NCBI RefSeq assembly: GCF_030463565.1
Contig: NC_134662.1
Location: 558,001-622,000, forward strand
Direction of reading: 5' to 3'
Origin: Pelecanus crispus
Lineage: Eukaryota; Chordata; Aves; Pelecaniformes; Pelecanidae
Length of the DNA stretch: 64,000 nucleotides
Part shown: one piece after another, positions 38,201 to 49,455 of the stretch
How positions within the stretch are numbered: the stretch's first letter is position 1
Layout of the letters: the number at the start of each line of letters is the position of its first letter
Program-made: the position numbers and the translations under genes
Notes under the pieces: model-generated
The model's input: the letters and a program-made list of their open reading frames with translations, nothing else
Database searches by the model: none
What the model was told of the DNA's origin: nothing

Positions 38201-39952
38201 CTGTGCTCGTAAAGAACTGGTTTGGCTGAGAATGGTTTTCTGCCACCTCAATGACGAAATGGCAACACCTGGTTTTGATGAACCCAGAAGATCTCTTTCT
38301 ATACCTCTAGCCTGTGGTTGGTAACAAGGTTTTCTCAGGCTGCTTCCTAAAGACTCTCAGGATAATTTGTGAGTCTTCTTGGTGTCCCTTTAGGTTGTGC
38401 AGTACCCAGAATATTTGGACCTTGGCGCATACATGTCTCAGGCGGGTGGAGAACCACTCCTCTATTCCTTGTATGCCGTCCTGGTACATGAAGGTTCTGG
38501 CTGTCAGGCAGGACACTATTACTGCTTCGTGAAGGTAAAAGTCAGCTCTGTGATTTGCGTTGGTGTATTGTGTCCTGCAGTGGTGTTCTGTCTGTGGTTT
38601 TGTTTTAAAACCCCTGCAGTTCATCTGAAGAGAGCGTTGCCTTTCTTTGCAGGCCAGCAATGGATGGTGGTACAAGATGAATGATGCCTCTGTAGGTCTT
38701 TGTGACATCAAGACTGTTCTCTGCCAGTGTGCATATTTACTCTTCTATGCCAGGTAATAACAAGCGTGAAGGGGTGTTCAGAATACACTCCCGCTCCTGT
38801 TACTGCTCTTGTTGTTGTTGTTGTTCTCCTCCAGTGGGTTTTGCTTTCTGTCCTGGGAAAGAATGACTGTTTGTCTCATTCAGTTCTCTCTGTTCTGCAG
38901 TTCGCCTGCTCCTTTCTTCTCCCTCCTTGTCTGGCACTAAACTGTTGTGCTTGTGCAACTTGCTAGCTGTGTGCTCTCTGAGACTGACTAGCTGAGACAA
39001 GAGGTGAAAGGGAGGTCTGAGAGGGCACAAAGATGAGTTAGTGCTTGGAAAGGGACAGACATGGCTGGAAGACCATGATCTAATTTCCAGCTTCTAGTTC
39101 TGCTTCAGTCTTCGTGGTGTGCCATATCAAGTGCTGCCAGAAAATGATAGGATGAGACTGAAGCCACGAGGAGGCTGCAACAACAGCCCTAGACTAAGAT
39201 CACCATTGTTTCTCCAGGCACCATGATTTGACCCCTGGAGCAGGCACTGAATGCCAAGAGACAAAGAGCATTTCCGTGGCAAAGCTGGGTCAGGTGCTGA
39301 AGAGTCCATTTTCTGGAGGCACCGTAGCACTGAGAAATCAAGAACATGGAGAAAACAGGCAGAAGATCCAAGGGAAGAGAAAAATGCAGGACTCTGCAGG
39401 AGCTCCCCCTCAGCATTGCAGCAGGAAGAGAGTGTGCTCTGACACCAAGCAGGGGAAGAAGCTGAACAGAAGCCAACCAGACTGTCTACCTCCCAGGTGG
39501 AGGCACGCTTGCCACGCAGAAACGCAGGAGCACACTCGCCATCAGCTGGTGCACGGCACTGGGAACCTGTGCAGCTCTTCCCACAGGGAGAAGAACAGCC
39601 CTGAGAATGGCAGAAGCTCAGGAGGGGAAACTGTGCACGGCTCAAGTGGCCACAGAGCAGACTCGCATTCTGCTTTGGTAGGTGAGCAGCAGCCAGGGAA
39701 ATCCTCACTTGAACAGCGTGTGCTCCCACCGGTGCGAGTTCACCCAGAGCCTGCAGGCTCTTGCCAGGCAAATGAAAAACAAAGATGCAGAAAGAGGAAA
39801 CTGTCCTGTGCAGAGGGAGGTGAAAGTGTGCCCGAAAGAAAGTGGCAAAAGACAGAAGTGAGCATTCTGGTGATCCAGAATCGAAAAAGAAATGCAAGAA
39901 AGTGAAGAAGAAAAAGAAATCCAAAGAGAACTCTGGAGGGGAGGACTCAGAA
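35211..39952 (+). CDS. USP42: USP42-like ubiquitin-specific protease, complete catalytic domain in nine exons plus a tail exon
   Basis: A cysteine deubiquitinase of the USP36/USP42 group. Exons: 35211-35411, 35850-35960, 36036-36138, 36285-36352, 36527-36597, 37055-37137, 37895-38005, 38394-38534, 38653-38753 and tail 39109-39952. Every border is AG/GT. The Cys box is [13 protein letters not shown], the His box is [12 protein letters not shown], and MNDASV supplies the third residue. [35 protein letters not shown] and the zinc-finger cysteines (CLSC, CSKC) are present. [12 protein letters not shown] and KPEQLDGEN point to USP42 rather than USP36. The tail exon ends in a lysine-rich [14 protein letters not shown], like the USP42 C-terminus, but the tail is far shorter and its frame changes. 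The exon ending at 38005 reads GCA AG at the donor where GCA AAG is expected, one base short, which puts the next exon out of frame. This may be a recent pseudogene or an assembly indel. The N-terminal start was not found. Confidence 0.85.
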
Positions 39953-41139
39953 GTAAGCAACGTTTGCAGCACCACCAGCAAATGTTGCCTCACTCTTTGC
40001 CACGTGTTTCAGGTGCATGGCTTATGGACGTTAAGTGTTCAGTACTTGTGACTGAGCTTGCCATCACAACCTGCAATTTACCATCAAAGGCTGCAGACAA
40101 ACATTCTCAAAAGAATGCTAACCATCAAACTTGACATTTACAATCAAAACAATAAAATTGCCATCATAACCAGACCCAGTCCTGAGTGGTGCTTCTGATT
40201 TCTGTAGAGTGTTTGACCATGCAAGAAAGAACAGAGGGGTTTGGGATTTTTTTTTGAAATTGTGTAACTCGAGACTTCCTTTATGAAAGCACCCTTGTGA
40301 TCCAGAAGTGTGGAAGCTTTCTACACCTGCTGAGCATATTAAATTAGCATGTAGATTTCTCAGGGAAAAAAATGCCCAGGAACAAAGCATCTCCAGTGCT
40401 GCTCGATTAGAGGCTTAGGTCACCTGTGTGTGATTCACGTTGTCTTCTCCCAAGTGTGACATCTGGTGCAAGAGAGACAAGGAAATCAAGGCATTACAAG
40501 CATTGCCACTGACGGTCCCCACCAGCAGGGTCATCTTGTTAAGATGATGGGTTTCCACTCTTTTTACTCCTTGTTCTGGTGCAGAAGCTGGTTTCCTGGC
40601 AAACCTGGGCAGTGGAGTCTGAGTAAAAAAGACAACACTTCACCCTGAAGATGCTTCTGCAGTGTCCCACAAGAGCTGCAGTTCATACGCCTTCTGGCCT
40701 CTTTCCAAGCCTGTCGCAAGGCGTTCTAGATATGAAATTAGTTTCTGAGACAAAACCGAGGCGGAAATGCGTAGGCATTTATCCTCACACAAAGTATAAA
40801 CCACCTAGCTCCCAAGCCTGCCATGACTCACTGCAAAAGGCATGAAGGTGCTTCTCCATCAGCATCGGCTTTCATCTCCAAATGCCAGCGCTTGGGACTA
40901 CCGTGACCTCTAGAAATCGAATCCAGCGAGAGAGGCGTTGGGAATGGGGACGTGAGCAGGTACAGGGTCCAGGTGACCAGCCAAGCACAGGAAGGATCTC
41001 TCCTGGCAGCAGTCATCCTCAGGTGACCTGTGTAAAAGTCAGTTCTTTGCTGGCCTAGGAGAGAGGCAAGGACACCTTAGCCCAGAATTACCAAGGGAAT
41101 TTGTTCTCTTTATCTAGCTATGTATATTGCACCTGCATA
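39953..41139. other. Downstream of the USP42-like tail exon, no gene seen
   Basis: A strong donor GTAAGC at 39,953 suggests a further exon, but I could not place one. The sequence is mixed-composition and unique-looking. Confidence 0.35.
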
Positions 41140-41520
41140 AAGCTGTTCTCTGTGCCTGCCCTATCATCTTCTCAGGCACATAGGACATCAAAAACCACCT
41201 TCACGAATCACACAGAAACTCCTGTCCTATCAGCTCCTCAGCCACCAGTAACATCACAAGCACCTGAAACAGCAACAGGCTGGTTCCGGCCATGAATGAC
41301 ATCACAGACACCTAAGTGGGCGATGCTGCATCTTTTCCCATCTCTCTGCTACTCAGTCACAAGTGATATCGCCAGCATCTGCACAAGTCATTTAAAAACT
41401 CCTGCCCTAGCAGTTGCTCGGCAGCAGGTGACATCACAATTACCTGCAGCAGAAGCCAGGTTCCTGCTCCTTCCGCAGCAGCTGCTCCGCCACCAGTGTC
41501 TTCCCAAGGACCTGCACAGG
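41140..41520. repeat. Minisatellite, inverted relative of the 23.6-kb array
   Basis: Units of about 75-85 bp contain CCTGCCCTATCAGCTCCTCAG, GCCACCAGTGACATCACAAG and CACCTG. Reverse-complemented, they match the 23,600-24,060 units. It is about five diverged copies. Confidence 0.75.
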
Positions 41521-42154
41521 ACGAGCATCCTCACTTTCCACATGCCCTCTTTTTCCCCTCCATCTCCAGCTTGTCTCCTGTCTCTCCGGGCTCTTCTCTG
41601 CCAGGCACTTTTCTCACTCACTCCATGACCTCCCAACGCCTTTCACTGTTACTGTGCTTCTGTGGCAGGTGTTACCTTGAAAGCACTGCCCTAGCCATGT
41701 CCCCTGCACCTATTTCTCTTCTCCCTCTGCTTTGCGCTCTGGCTGTTTGATGCGCTTTTTGACCTCAGAGGCCCTTTTGCCCTGGCTCCCTCCTGCTCTT
41801 CAACCCTGTCCCTGCAAGAGAACTGGCAAGCGGTCGCTGTCTCCTCCAGGGCATCTTACCTGCATCTCTCTGACCTGGACAGCTGCTGGGAACTGTCACC
41901 ATCAGCCCCAGCTGTGCTTCTCGTGGAGAAGGCTTCTCCTTGAACAGGCTCAGCTCTGGGTGTGCTTGGTGTGGAACAGCGTTCCTGAAGGACAAGAGTA
42001 AAACTCAAAGTAACTCCTGGGCAACCTCCTGATGGGAAAGCTGATTTGAAGGCACCTCTCCCAGCTTGGCAGCAAGCCCCAAGGCTGCTCCAGGGGTGCT
42101 CCCTCTTCCCCAGCTCAGCCACAGGTCCCACATCTGCCGCTCTTGTTACCAACA
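41521..42154. other. Pyrimidine-rich stretch, no gene seen
   Basis: C/T-rich sequence (CTCCATCTCCAGCTTGTCTCC) with no recognisable product on either strand. Confidence 0.35.
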
Positions 42155-42560
42155 GGCATTTGCTTGCCTATTTCTTTTCTTCTAGTTCATGCACAGGCAC
42201 TGGGAAAAAAGGCAGCAGAAGCATGCGCTAGCTAAAACCCCTTTCTATTGTTAGCAGTAAAGGTGCTCTCAGCTGGGAGCATGAGGAGGTCACCGTGTTA
42301 CATTTCTTGATTCCTTATGTGAAATCTTAAGACTATTCATATACTCATTTTTACAATTTACATAACCTATTGGCTTTGGCCATGATATTGTCTGTTACCA
42401 TTCACTTTTGAGTATTTGTACACGTGAACCCTCTGTGCAAGGGCGCTTAATGCATATTTCTTAGCTGAGTTTACTCGATTTTGTTGCAACTTTGCTGCTT
42501 TCAGCCAGTTTGGTCTGGTTTCTAGCAGCAGCATACCCACTTGGGTAGGAGAGGTCATGG
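42155..42560 (+). repeat. Duplicated segment, copy 1
   Basis: About 400 bp aligns end to end with 52,724-53,118. Shared landmarks are GGCTTTGGCCATGA, CATTCACTTTTGAGTATTTG, GCATATTTCTTAGCTGAGTT and GCAACTTTGCTGCTTTCAGC. It could be an unnamed repeat family or a local segmental duplication. Confidence 0.8.
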
Positions 42561-42589
42561 TCTCCTATCCAAGTGGACTCCTATCAATG

Positions 42590-45500
42590 GATAGATAATA
42601 ATGGCCTATATATTTTAATCCCAGTTGGTCCTCAAAAACAGTTAATCAAATTCCTAATAGGCACCGGTGCACAAATTTCAATATTGACACAACAAGATGC
42701 TGAGAAGCTGAGTATATGACCTGGACAGCAAAGAGTTAAAATTACTGGCGTGAATGGAGCAAGTGCTGTTTGTTAAACTGCAAAGGTTAATTTATGGCTC
42801 CTGGGAGAAAAACACATGCTGTCTACCCATTTTGCAGTGAAAAATCATAATGGAAGTATTTTGGGCTTTGGTGTTTTGAATGGCCAAACCTGGCATCTCC
42901 CAGACGGTGGGATGTGGTGCTTTGGTTCAAATATTAATCCTAACCCTGATAAACATCAGGAGGCTACAGTGCGTTTACTCTGTGCAGCCCCTGCACTCCC
43001 TAATTCAGAAGTTACTAACGTACCACAATACCCAATTTCTGCTGCAGCATGAAATGGAATTTCTAAAGTCACAGGTGATTTAGGAAAACAACAAATTATC
43101 TCCAGAACCCACTCCCCACACAATTCACCAGTCTGGCCAGTCTGAAAGCTGGATGGGAGATGTCGTCTGACAATTGATTACAGGCATCTAAATGCCAACA
43201 CAGCTCCACTAACGGCTGCAGTCCCCAATATTGCAACCTTAACAGCCACACTACGAGCAGCTGCACACCCATGGATGGCAGCGCTACATGTGAAAGATAT
43301 GTTCTTTATGGGCCCCTTGCAGGAGGAGGAGAAAGACAGATTTGCTTTTACCTGGGAAGCTACACAATATACCTTTAACAGACTCCCACAGGGATACAAA
43401 CACTCACCTACACTTGTTCATGCTGCGCTTGCTGAACTGTTGCAAACAGTCACACTTCCTCAGAACGTGAAACTATACCGATATATAGATGATATTCTAA
43501 TGGGAGGACATTCCCCTGAGGAGGTAGGGGAAGCAGCAGCAGCAGCAGTATGACAAGCGCTACATAAAGCAGAAGTTGCAATCCCACCTGAGAAGTGTCA
43601 GAAACAAAGCAGAGAGGTCAAGTTTTTGGGTACTTGGTGGGTTGCAGTTAATGTGACAATCCCACCAGACACCCTAAATAAAATAGAACAGTCACAGATG
43701 CCCCAATCTAGGAAAGAATTACAACAGTTTACGGGTACTTTAGGATACTGGAGAAAACACATACCTGGAGTTTCTGTCATTGCTCGCCCACTTTACTCAC
43801 TCTTAGGAAAGGGAACACCAACAGAAAACATTTGGTTTACTGATGCCTCAGCAAAAGGAGTAAATGGGAAATGGCAAGATAAGGCTGCTGCATTACAAAT
43901 TACCACCAGCAAACAAGTAATAGAAGAAGGTGAAGGCAATGCACAAGTAGGAGAATGAAGGGCAGTTGTTCCAGCAGCACAAAACAAAGCAAAGGTGATA
44001 TATGTAGATGCCTGTGCTGTGTGGGCTGGTGCCACACAATGGTTCTGTCAAGGGGAATCCCTGCTCCTCTGAGTCTGTGGACAAAGAACCATAGAACGGC
44101 CATGGTCTCAAGCTCGTTTTAAGTATACCGGGAGTATGGGCACACACCCTAGTAAGGGAAATTTAAACCTTTCTATCACGGTCATGCACGGAACTGAGGT
44201 ATACTTGGAAAACGAATGGAGCTGGGACAAAGATGAAGCTGATGGTAAAGTTCCTCAACTTTGGGGAACGACAGGGAAAGAAATTAAAATAGGATGCCAG
44301 ATGACCAATGGGTCTGCTCATGAGAAGGCATCTCAGATTTCTGTGTACAACATCACATCAGACCCAACAGCAAAAGATCGGAAACTTTGTTCCTGTGAAA
44401 GATTGGAATCTTGGTACAATTTTACCTTAGTACAACCTGTTCTCGTAGTCTGCCTCTGGGCTCGCCATAGCATGGGACTATCCTTTACATTTAAAATAGA
44501 CATTACTGACTCTAGTACAATAACATCTGCCCCAATTGTAAAGCGCAAGAAAACCCTGTCCCCACAAATTTCTGCAACTGGACCATATGCGATCAAAAAT
44601 ACTGGACAAATATTAGTTAACCCATCATGGTCCCTCAAATGAGTGGAACTGTCAGTGCAGGTTAACATCTCTACAATTAAACATACCTGCTCACCATTCC
44701 TAACTATGTCTTATACTGGATGGTTAGCAGGGTTACATGGACAAACTCTCAACTCCCCAAAGTGAGCAAAGAGAGATGTAACCGGTGTCACAGGGACAGG
44801 ATTGGGAGTCCTGAATAGTATAGACGCTGAAATACTCATAAATACATTAAGCGCAACAACAAGTGATTTGAACAAATTAGAACACCCCTTACGGTCTTCT
44901 CTATCAGCATTGGGAACTAGTCAATGGCTTAGAGATGTCATATTTCCTGAGCGGGAAAGCATCAATGTAAAAGACCACCAACTAATCACAGACGCACCAG
45001 GCACAGCTCCAACGAGTCTCTCTCTTGCTCCTAGTTGTATTCAAGCCCAATGGTGGATACAATCTGCTGTAACAACAATTATAAGAGAAGGCAATGAGGG
45101 CACCGTGCCCACTGAAATTCAAAAGGTAATCTGGGATAATACAACTCAATTCGAAAGAGACTTCCAATCCTGGTGGCGTCTAATCAATTTTACCTATAAC
45201 TCTACTGACAGTAAAGCCACAGCTTTTGTATTAACAACACGCAATGCTTCAGTACACACCATATAGCTACGCAATCATTGCGCTGGGGTTAAACCAGAAT
45301 GGAACTGGACTCCATCCATTAAAACATAGAGTATGGGCCCAGCAAAATGGGAATAAATGGCAAACTATTGATGTTGATACATGTGTTGGATGGAACAACA
45401 GGGATTTATTTGTGAAAGTAACACCATGAAGGCCCAAGACATGTCTCTTGACACTGAACAAAGTGTTTGTCATTTTGAAATACATCCTGATGAAACCCCT

Positions 45501-45620
45501 GAAACAGTACTTAGATATGTTGGACAGGGGTGCATTTGCATGAGAACCCTTTGTAACTCTGTATCTACAGATAACACCACTGTAGACATATACATCATCG
45601 TTACGTTGTTTCACAAGTAT
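42590..45620 (+). mobile_element. Old, broken endogenous retrovirus (protease, RT, RNase H and env remains)
   Basis: Parts in order: a protease-like segment near 42.6-42.75 kb, reverse transcriptase with a YIDD active-site motif near 43.0-43.8 kb, an RNase H-like segment near 43.8-44.1 kb, and an envelope-like region at about 44.1-45.6 kb. The RT flavour (LPQGYKHSPTL) suggests a class I-like lineage, not firmly assigned. No gag or flanking LTR pair was recognised. The element carries numerous breaks (on the order of ten or more) and is an old fossil. Confidence 0.85.
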
Positions 45621-45639
45621 TCCCTGACCTGATCCTCTT

Positions 45640-46000
45640 CCACCAAGGGTCCCTCTTCCTTGCTCCAGCCTTTCCAACCGCTCTCTGGGACCTGGCACTC
45701 CTGAAGGCTGCTCTTGCTAGTAAAGGCTGAGCCAGAGAAGGCATTCAGTACCTCCGCTTTTTGCACATCTGTGGAACCAGGTCCCCTGTCTCGTTGAGCA
45801 AGGGGCCCACAATTTCCCTCGGCTGCTTTTTGTCTCCTGCGTACTTAAGAAGCTCTCCTGGCTATCTTTGACATCCCTGCCCAGATTCAATTCCGTCTGG
45901 GCTTTGGCTTTCCTGACTTGGTCCCTGGACGCTTGGGCAATGTTTCCATGTTTCTCCCAGGATACCTGGCCTTGTTTCCACCCTCTGTAAGCTTCGTTTT
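45640..46000 (-). mobile_element. CR1 LINE fragment, ORF2 interior
   Basis: The minus strand encodes [32 protein letters not shown] and similar. This is the CR1 ORF2 stretch between endonuclease and reverse transcriptase. It abuts the 3-prime end of another CR1 copy at about 46,003. Confidence 0.85.
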
Positions 46001-46002
46001 GC

Positions 46003-46790
46003 ATAGAATCATGGAATCAGAATCATTTAGGTGGGCAAAGACCCTTAAGATCATTGAGTCCAATCGTTAACCTAAAACTACAAAGTTCACCACAAAAACA
46101 GGTCCCTAAGCGCCTCCTCTACATTTCTTTTAAATACCTTCAGGGATGGTCAGTCAACCACCTCTCTGGGCAGCCTGTTCCAATGCTTGAGAACCCTTTT
46201 GGTGATGAATATTTCTTAATATCCAATCTAAACCTCCCCTGGTGCAGCTTGAGCCCATTTCCTCTCGTCCTATCACTTGTTACTTGGGAAGAGAGACCCA
46301 CCTCACTACAACCTCCTTTCGGGGAGTTGTAGAGAGCAATGAGGTCTCCCTTCAGCCTCCTTTTCTCCACACTAAACAACCCCAGTTCCCTCAGCTGCTC
46401 CTCGTTAAGCCTTGTTCTCTGGACCCTTCCCCAGCTTCCTTGCCCTTCTTTGGGCACACTCCAGCACCTCAATGTCTTTCTTCTAGGGAGGGGCTCAAAA
46501 CTGGACACAGGATTCCAGGGGCGGCCTCACCAGTGTCGAGTACAGGGGGACCATCACTACCCCAGTCCTGCTGGCCACGCTATTCCTGATACAAGCCAGG
46601 ATGCTGTTGACCTTCTTGGCTACCTGGGCACACTGCTGGCTCATGTTCAGCCGGCTGTTGACCAACAGCTCCAGGTCCTTTTCAGCCAGGCAGCTTTCCA
46701 GCTATTCTTCCCCAAGCCTGTAGTGATGCATGGGGTTGTTGTGACACAAGAGCAGAACCCGGCACTGAGCCTTGTTGAATCTCATGCAAT
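46003..46790 (-). mobile_element. CR1 LINE, 3-prime part with ORF2 C-terminus and tail
   Basis: On the minus strand the conserved C-terminal region reads [31 protein letters not shown] and [19 protein letters not shown], then the CR1 tail ending ...ATGATTCTATG at 46,003. It is 5-prime truncated, as usual for CR1, and has stops and frameshifts. Its 3-prime end points into the ORF2-interior CR1 next to it. Confidence 0.95.
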
Positions 46791-47160
46791 TGCCAAGGAG
46801 AAAGTGCAAGAAAAGGATGAGGAGAAACAAAAGGAAATGGATGAGGAAAAGGTGAAGGAGGAGGAGGAGGAGGAAACACCTCCAAATTCACACTAGAGCA
46901 TCAGCACATCAAAGTTCTTGGATGGAGCACCTGCTGCATCTGTTCATCCACAGGGATCCACTAAATCCAAGCCTACTGGTGAAGCCACTACTCACAGGAG
47001 TCATTCCACATCGTGACCATCACTGCTCTTGGGAACAGATGGGAAAGCTCTGCATGACAAAGGCTGTCAGGACGCGCTCCAGAAGACCAGTACAAGAAGA
47101 TCCCCATCACCTAATCGCACAGAAATAATTCCAGCTCAATAAAATGATTATTGAAAATTA
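46791..47160 (+). other. Possible 3-prime exon remnant with polyadenylation signal
   Basis: A lysine/glutamate-rich open stretch (KEKVQEKDEEKQKEMDEEK) ends at a stop near 46,895. AATAAA follows near 47,141. I do not recognise the product. It could be the end of a broken gene upstream of the CR1, or low-complexity sequence. Confidence 0.3.
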
Positions 47161-47619
47161 AATGCACAGAACAGCATCCACCATCAAAACTCTTTCAGTC
47201 GTAGTTTTAACGGCCACAGAGCTGCAGGCTGATGACCTTACCATCACTGTCACAGGACCCCAAAAGAAATGCTAACTGGCAAACAGTAACTCTGCCCATA
47301 GCCCGTATCTCTCCAGCCTTCAGAGGTAGAATAGCTCAGCCTACAGCTCTGCAGGTACAGACCAGCCCAGACTTACAGCCTGTGTCTGCCTACTCCATCA
47401 TCTGCCCAGAAAGTCAAATCAGTGGCTCCCGCCACGCAGCTCCCCCTGCCCAGGGCTGTGGCTGGCAGCACAGACAGACCTGCATTTTGGGAAAGCCTTG
47501 GGGCCCAGAGCAATTCCAGGGCAGCTCCCTCCTGGCAGCTCCCTGCCCTTCCCTTCCCTTCCTCTGTGAAGTCGGCCCAGACCCCTAAATTGTGGCCCTA
47601 AACCCCGTTGGTTGTGTTT
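47161..47619. other. No gene seen
   Basis: Unique-looking sequence between the AATAAA site and the ETS-like site cluster. It has no recognised repeat or family. Confidence 0.4.
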
Positions 47620-47900
47620 GGGGGGACTTCCGGTCATATTGGGGCCACTCACTTTTTTTTGGTGGTGTTTCCGGTAGTAATGTGTGACTTCCGGTAATGC
47701 TGGAGGCCTTCCGGACCATGGAGAGGAACTTCTGGATCGTAGAGTTGGAAACCGGAAGTTGCTCTCTATGACCTGCACCGTCGAGTTCGACCCTGGAGGT
47801 CCAACTCTATGGTACAGCACATAGAGTCGGCCCTCCGGAGCACAGAGCGGCGGACCGGAAGCCCCTCTCGTACCCGGAAGTGCAGCTCCATGGTCCGGCT
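47620..47900. promoter_or_regulatory. Cluster of ETS/GABP-like sites, probable promoter
   Basis: Seven CCGGAA/TTCCGG cores lie within about 260 bp, near 47,626, 47,668, 47,687, 47,707, 47,751, 47,854 and 47,873, in both orientations. A perfect 13-bp inverted repeat (CCGGACCATGGAG at 47,711 and its complement at 47,886) frames the right part. Dense two-way ETS sites are typical of bidirectional housekeeping promoters, but no first exon could be identified. Confidence 0.55.
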
Positions 47901-48489
47901 CCCAGGGTTGGCCCACAGCGATCGTGGCGGTTTGCCGGTAGCGTTTGGAAGGCGCTGTCTGTGGTTTGGGAGTCCTGCACGGGCAGAGCGTGGTGTTGGT
48001 TTTTAGGTTGTTCGTTCCTTTTGTTGAGCCTTTGTGTGCTGGATGTGCCTTTTGTTTCGCAGTGGGTGTTTTTAGTTGGGTTTATGGGTGTAGATGTTAT
48101 TTTGTTTGTGTGTAGGAGTGCTGGTGTGCAGGTTGGTTAACAGGTTTGTTGACTCTTGTTTGCATATTTGATTGGTGAAGTTTCCTAATGGTGATGTAGT
48201 TTGCATTCCAGCTGGGATTAGTGATCGGTGATGGTAATCTGTGGGGGGCGGTGGTGGGTGTAATGTCAGTAGTCCTGGCTGGAATGCTAATGCTTGTGTA
48301 GATTAGGGTATAAAAAAAGTTGAAAATAATCAGTCTGGTGCAGCAGTAGAAAATGCCATGCTCCCTGGGAGTAAAATTAATTTTTTTTTTAAATGGTTAC
48401 TCGCAAGTAGTACGTAATTTTCTCCTGTTCCTTTCTTTCATTTTAGAAAAGTGATTTTTGTTTTTGTTTTGTCTTTTTTTTTTGTCTCG
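47901..48489. other. T/G-rich stretch, no gene seen
   Basis: Sequence such as TTTGTTTGTGTGTAGG without recognisable coding or repeat content. It could be transcribed from the ETS-like cluster. Confidence 0.35.
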
Positions 48490-48665
48490 ACTGAGCGTGT
48501 GAGCGATGTCAGGGCCATAGGGAGGCAAAGCCGGAGCCCCCATGTTTGTGGTGCTGTGGAAGCGCCGGCAAGGGAGGGTGAGGGCTGGCCAGAGCTTTGG
48601 GTGCTGGCACCTTTGGTGTGGGAGAAACCCCTGGACATTGGCAATTTGGGAGGTGGGCTGGAGAG
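48490..48665 (-). repeat. Lone diverged satellite monomer, inverted
   Basis: GTGGAAGCGCCGGCAAGGGAGGGTGAGGGC, then GGTGTGGGAGAAAC and GGCAATTTGGGAGGTGGGCTGG, follow the reverse complement of the 1-16,480 monomer with many changes. Confidence 0.6.
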
Positions 48666-49215
48666 CCCTGAGGGAGGGCAGGGCTGTGCACAGCCCTTGC
48701 GCTGCTGAGAGAACAGCCCCAGGGCCATGGCCCTTCTCGCAGGCCATCTCTCCGCAGGCCCAGTGTCCCGGCGGGCTGAGGAGCCGCTGTGGGCTGGGGG
48801 GCAGCGGGCGCAGGGCAGCCCTGGGAGGAGAGGCGCGGGCTGCCTGTGCCCGCCTGGCAACAGCCACGCCATTGGCCACAGCTGAGCCAATGAGCGGAGC
48901 CGGAGGTGGCCTGTCAGTCCCAGGCAGCCTGGGGCGGGGCCGGAGGGGGCAGAGGCTGAGCAGCCTGAGGAGAAATGGGGGAGGGGGGGAGCGGGGTCGG
49001 GGGGCCGGGGAGCTGCGGGGGCAGGGGTGGGAGGAGAAGGAGAAGGAGGAGGAGGAGGAAGAGGAGGAGGAGCAGGAGCAGCAGGAATCTCCCCGTGCGG
49101 GTGGGCCTGGGGGCAGGGACCTGGAGACCTCAGTGCCCTGGGCCCCAGCATGGCCCAGCTCCCCAGCCCAGCCCCGAGTGCTCAGCCCCAGGGCCAAGGC
49201 CACAGGCAGGGTCCA
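48666..49215. other. GC-rich region with a GGA-rich tract
   Basis: A CpG-containing GC-rich stretch with an A/G-only run (GAGGAGGAGGAGGAAGAGG) near 49,035-49,080. Open frames in several phases have composition-driven content only. Confidence 0.45.
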
Positions 49216-49455
49216 AGCGGTTCCTGCTGCTGCCCTGAGGGTCGCCAGCCCAAGCCCTGAGAGCTGGAGGTGGGTGTCTCATGTGTGCAGGGCAGGGGAA
49301 GGCGGAGTGGCCTCCTCTCCAAGAGACGGCTGCAGGCTGTGGAGCGGGCATACTGTGGTGGGGGCAGAGCAGGTGCCTTTGCTGTCCCCAGGCCTGCATG
49401 TGGGGCTCGTGCTCATGGTCGGCCCCACCTCTGTTGACAGCCTTTGATTAAGAAA
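49215..49455 (+). repeat. Duplicated segment, copy A
   Basis: About 235 bp aligns with 53,467-53,702. Shared landmarks are GTCGCCAGCCCAAGCCCTGA, GCAGGGCAGGGGAAGGC, CATACTGTGGTGG and TCTGTTGACAGCCTTTGAT. The nature of the unit is unknown. Confidence 0.8.

Noticed and set aside
39127-39993. 288-codon minus-strand open frame
   Set aside because: It is antisense to the USP42-like tail exon, whose lysine-rich sense product fits the family.
46339-46896. 185-codon plus-strand open frame
   Set aside because: Most of it is antisense CR1 ORF2.
48397-49447. Overlapping 237-301 codon open frames on both strands
   Set aside because: GC-rich, stop-poor sequence containing a satellite monomer and GGA repeats, with no family similarity.
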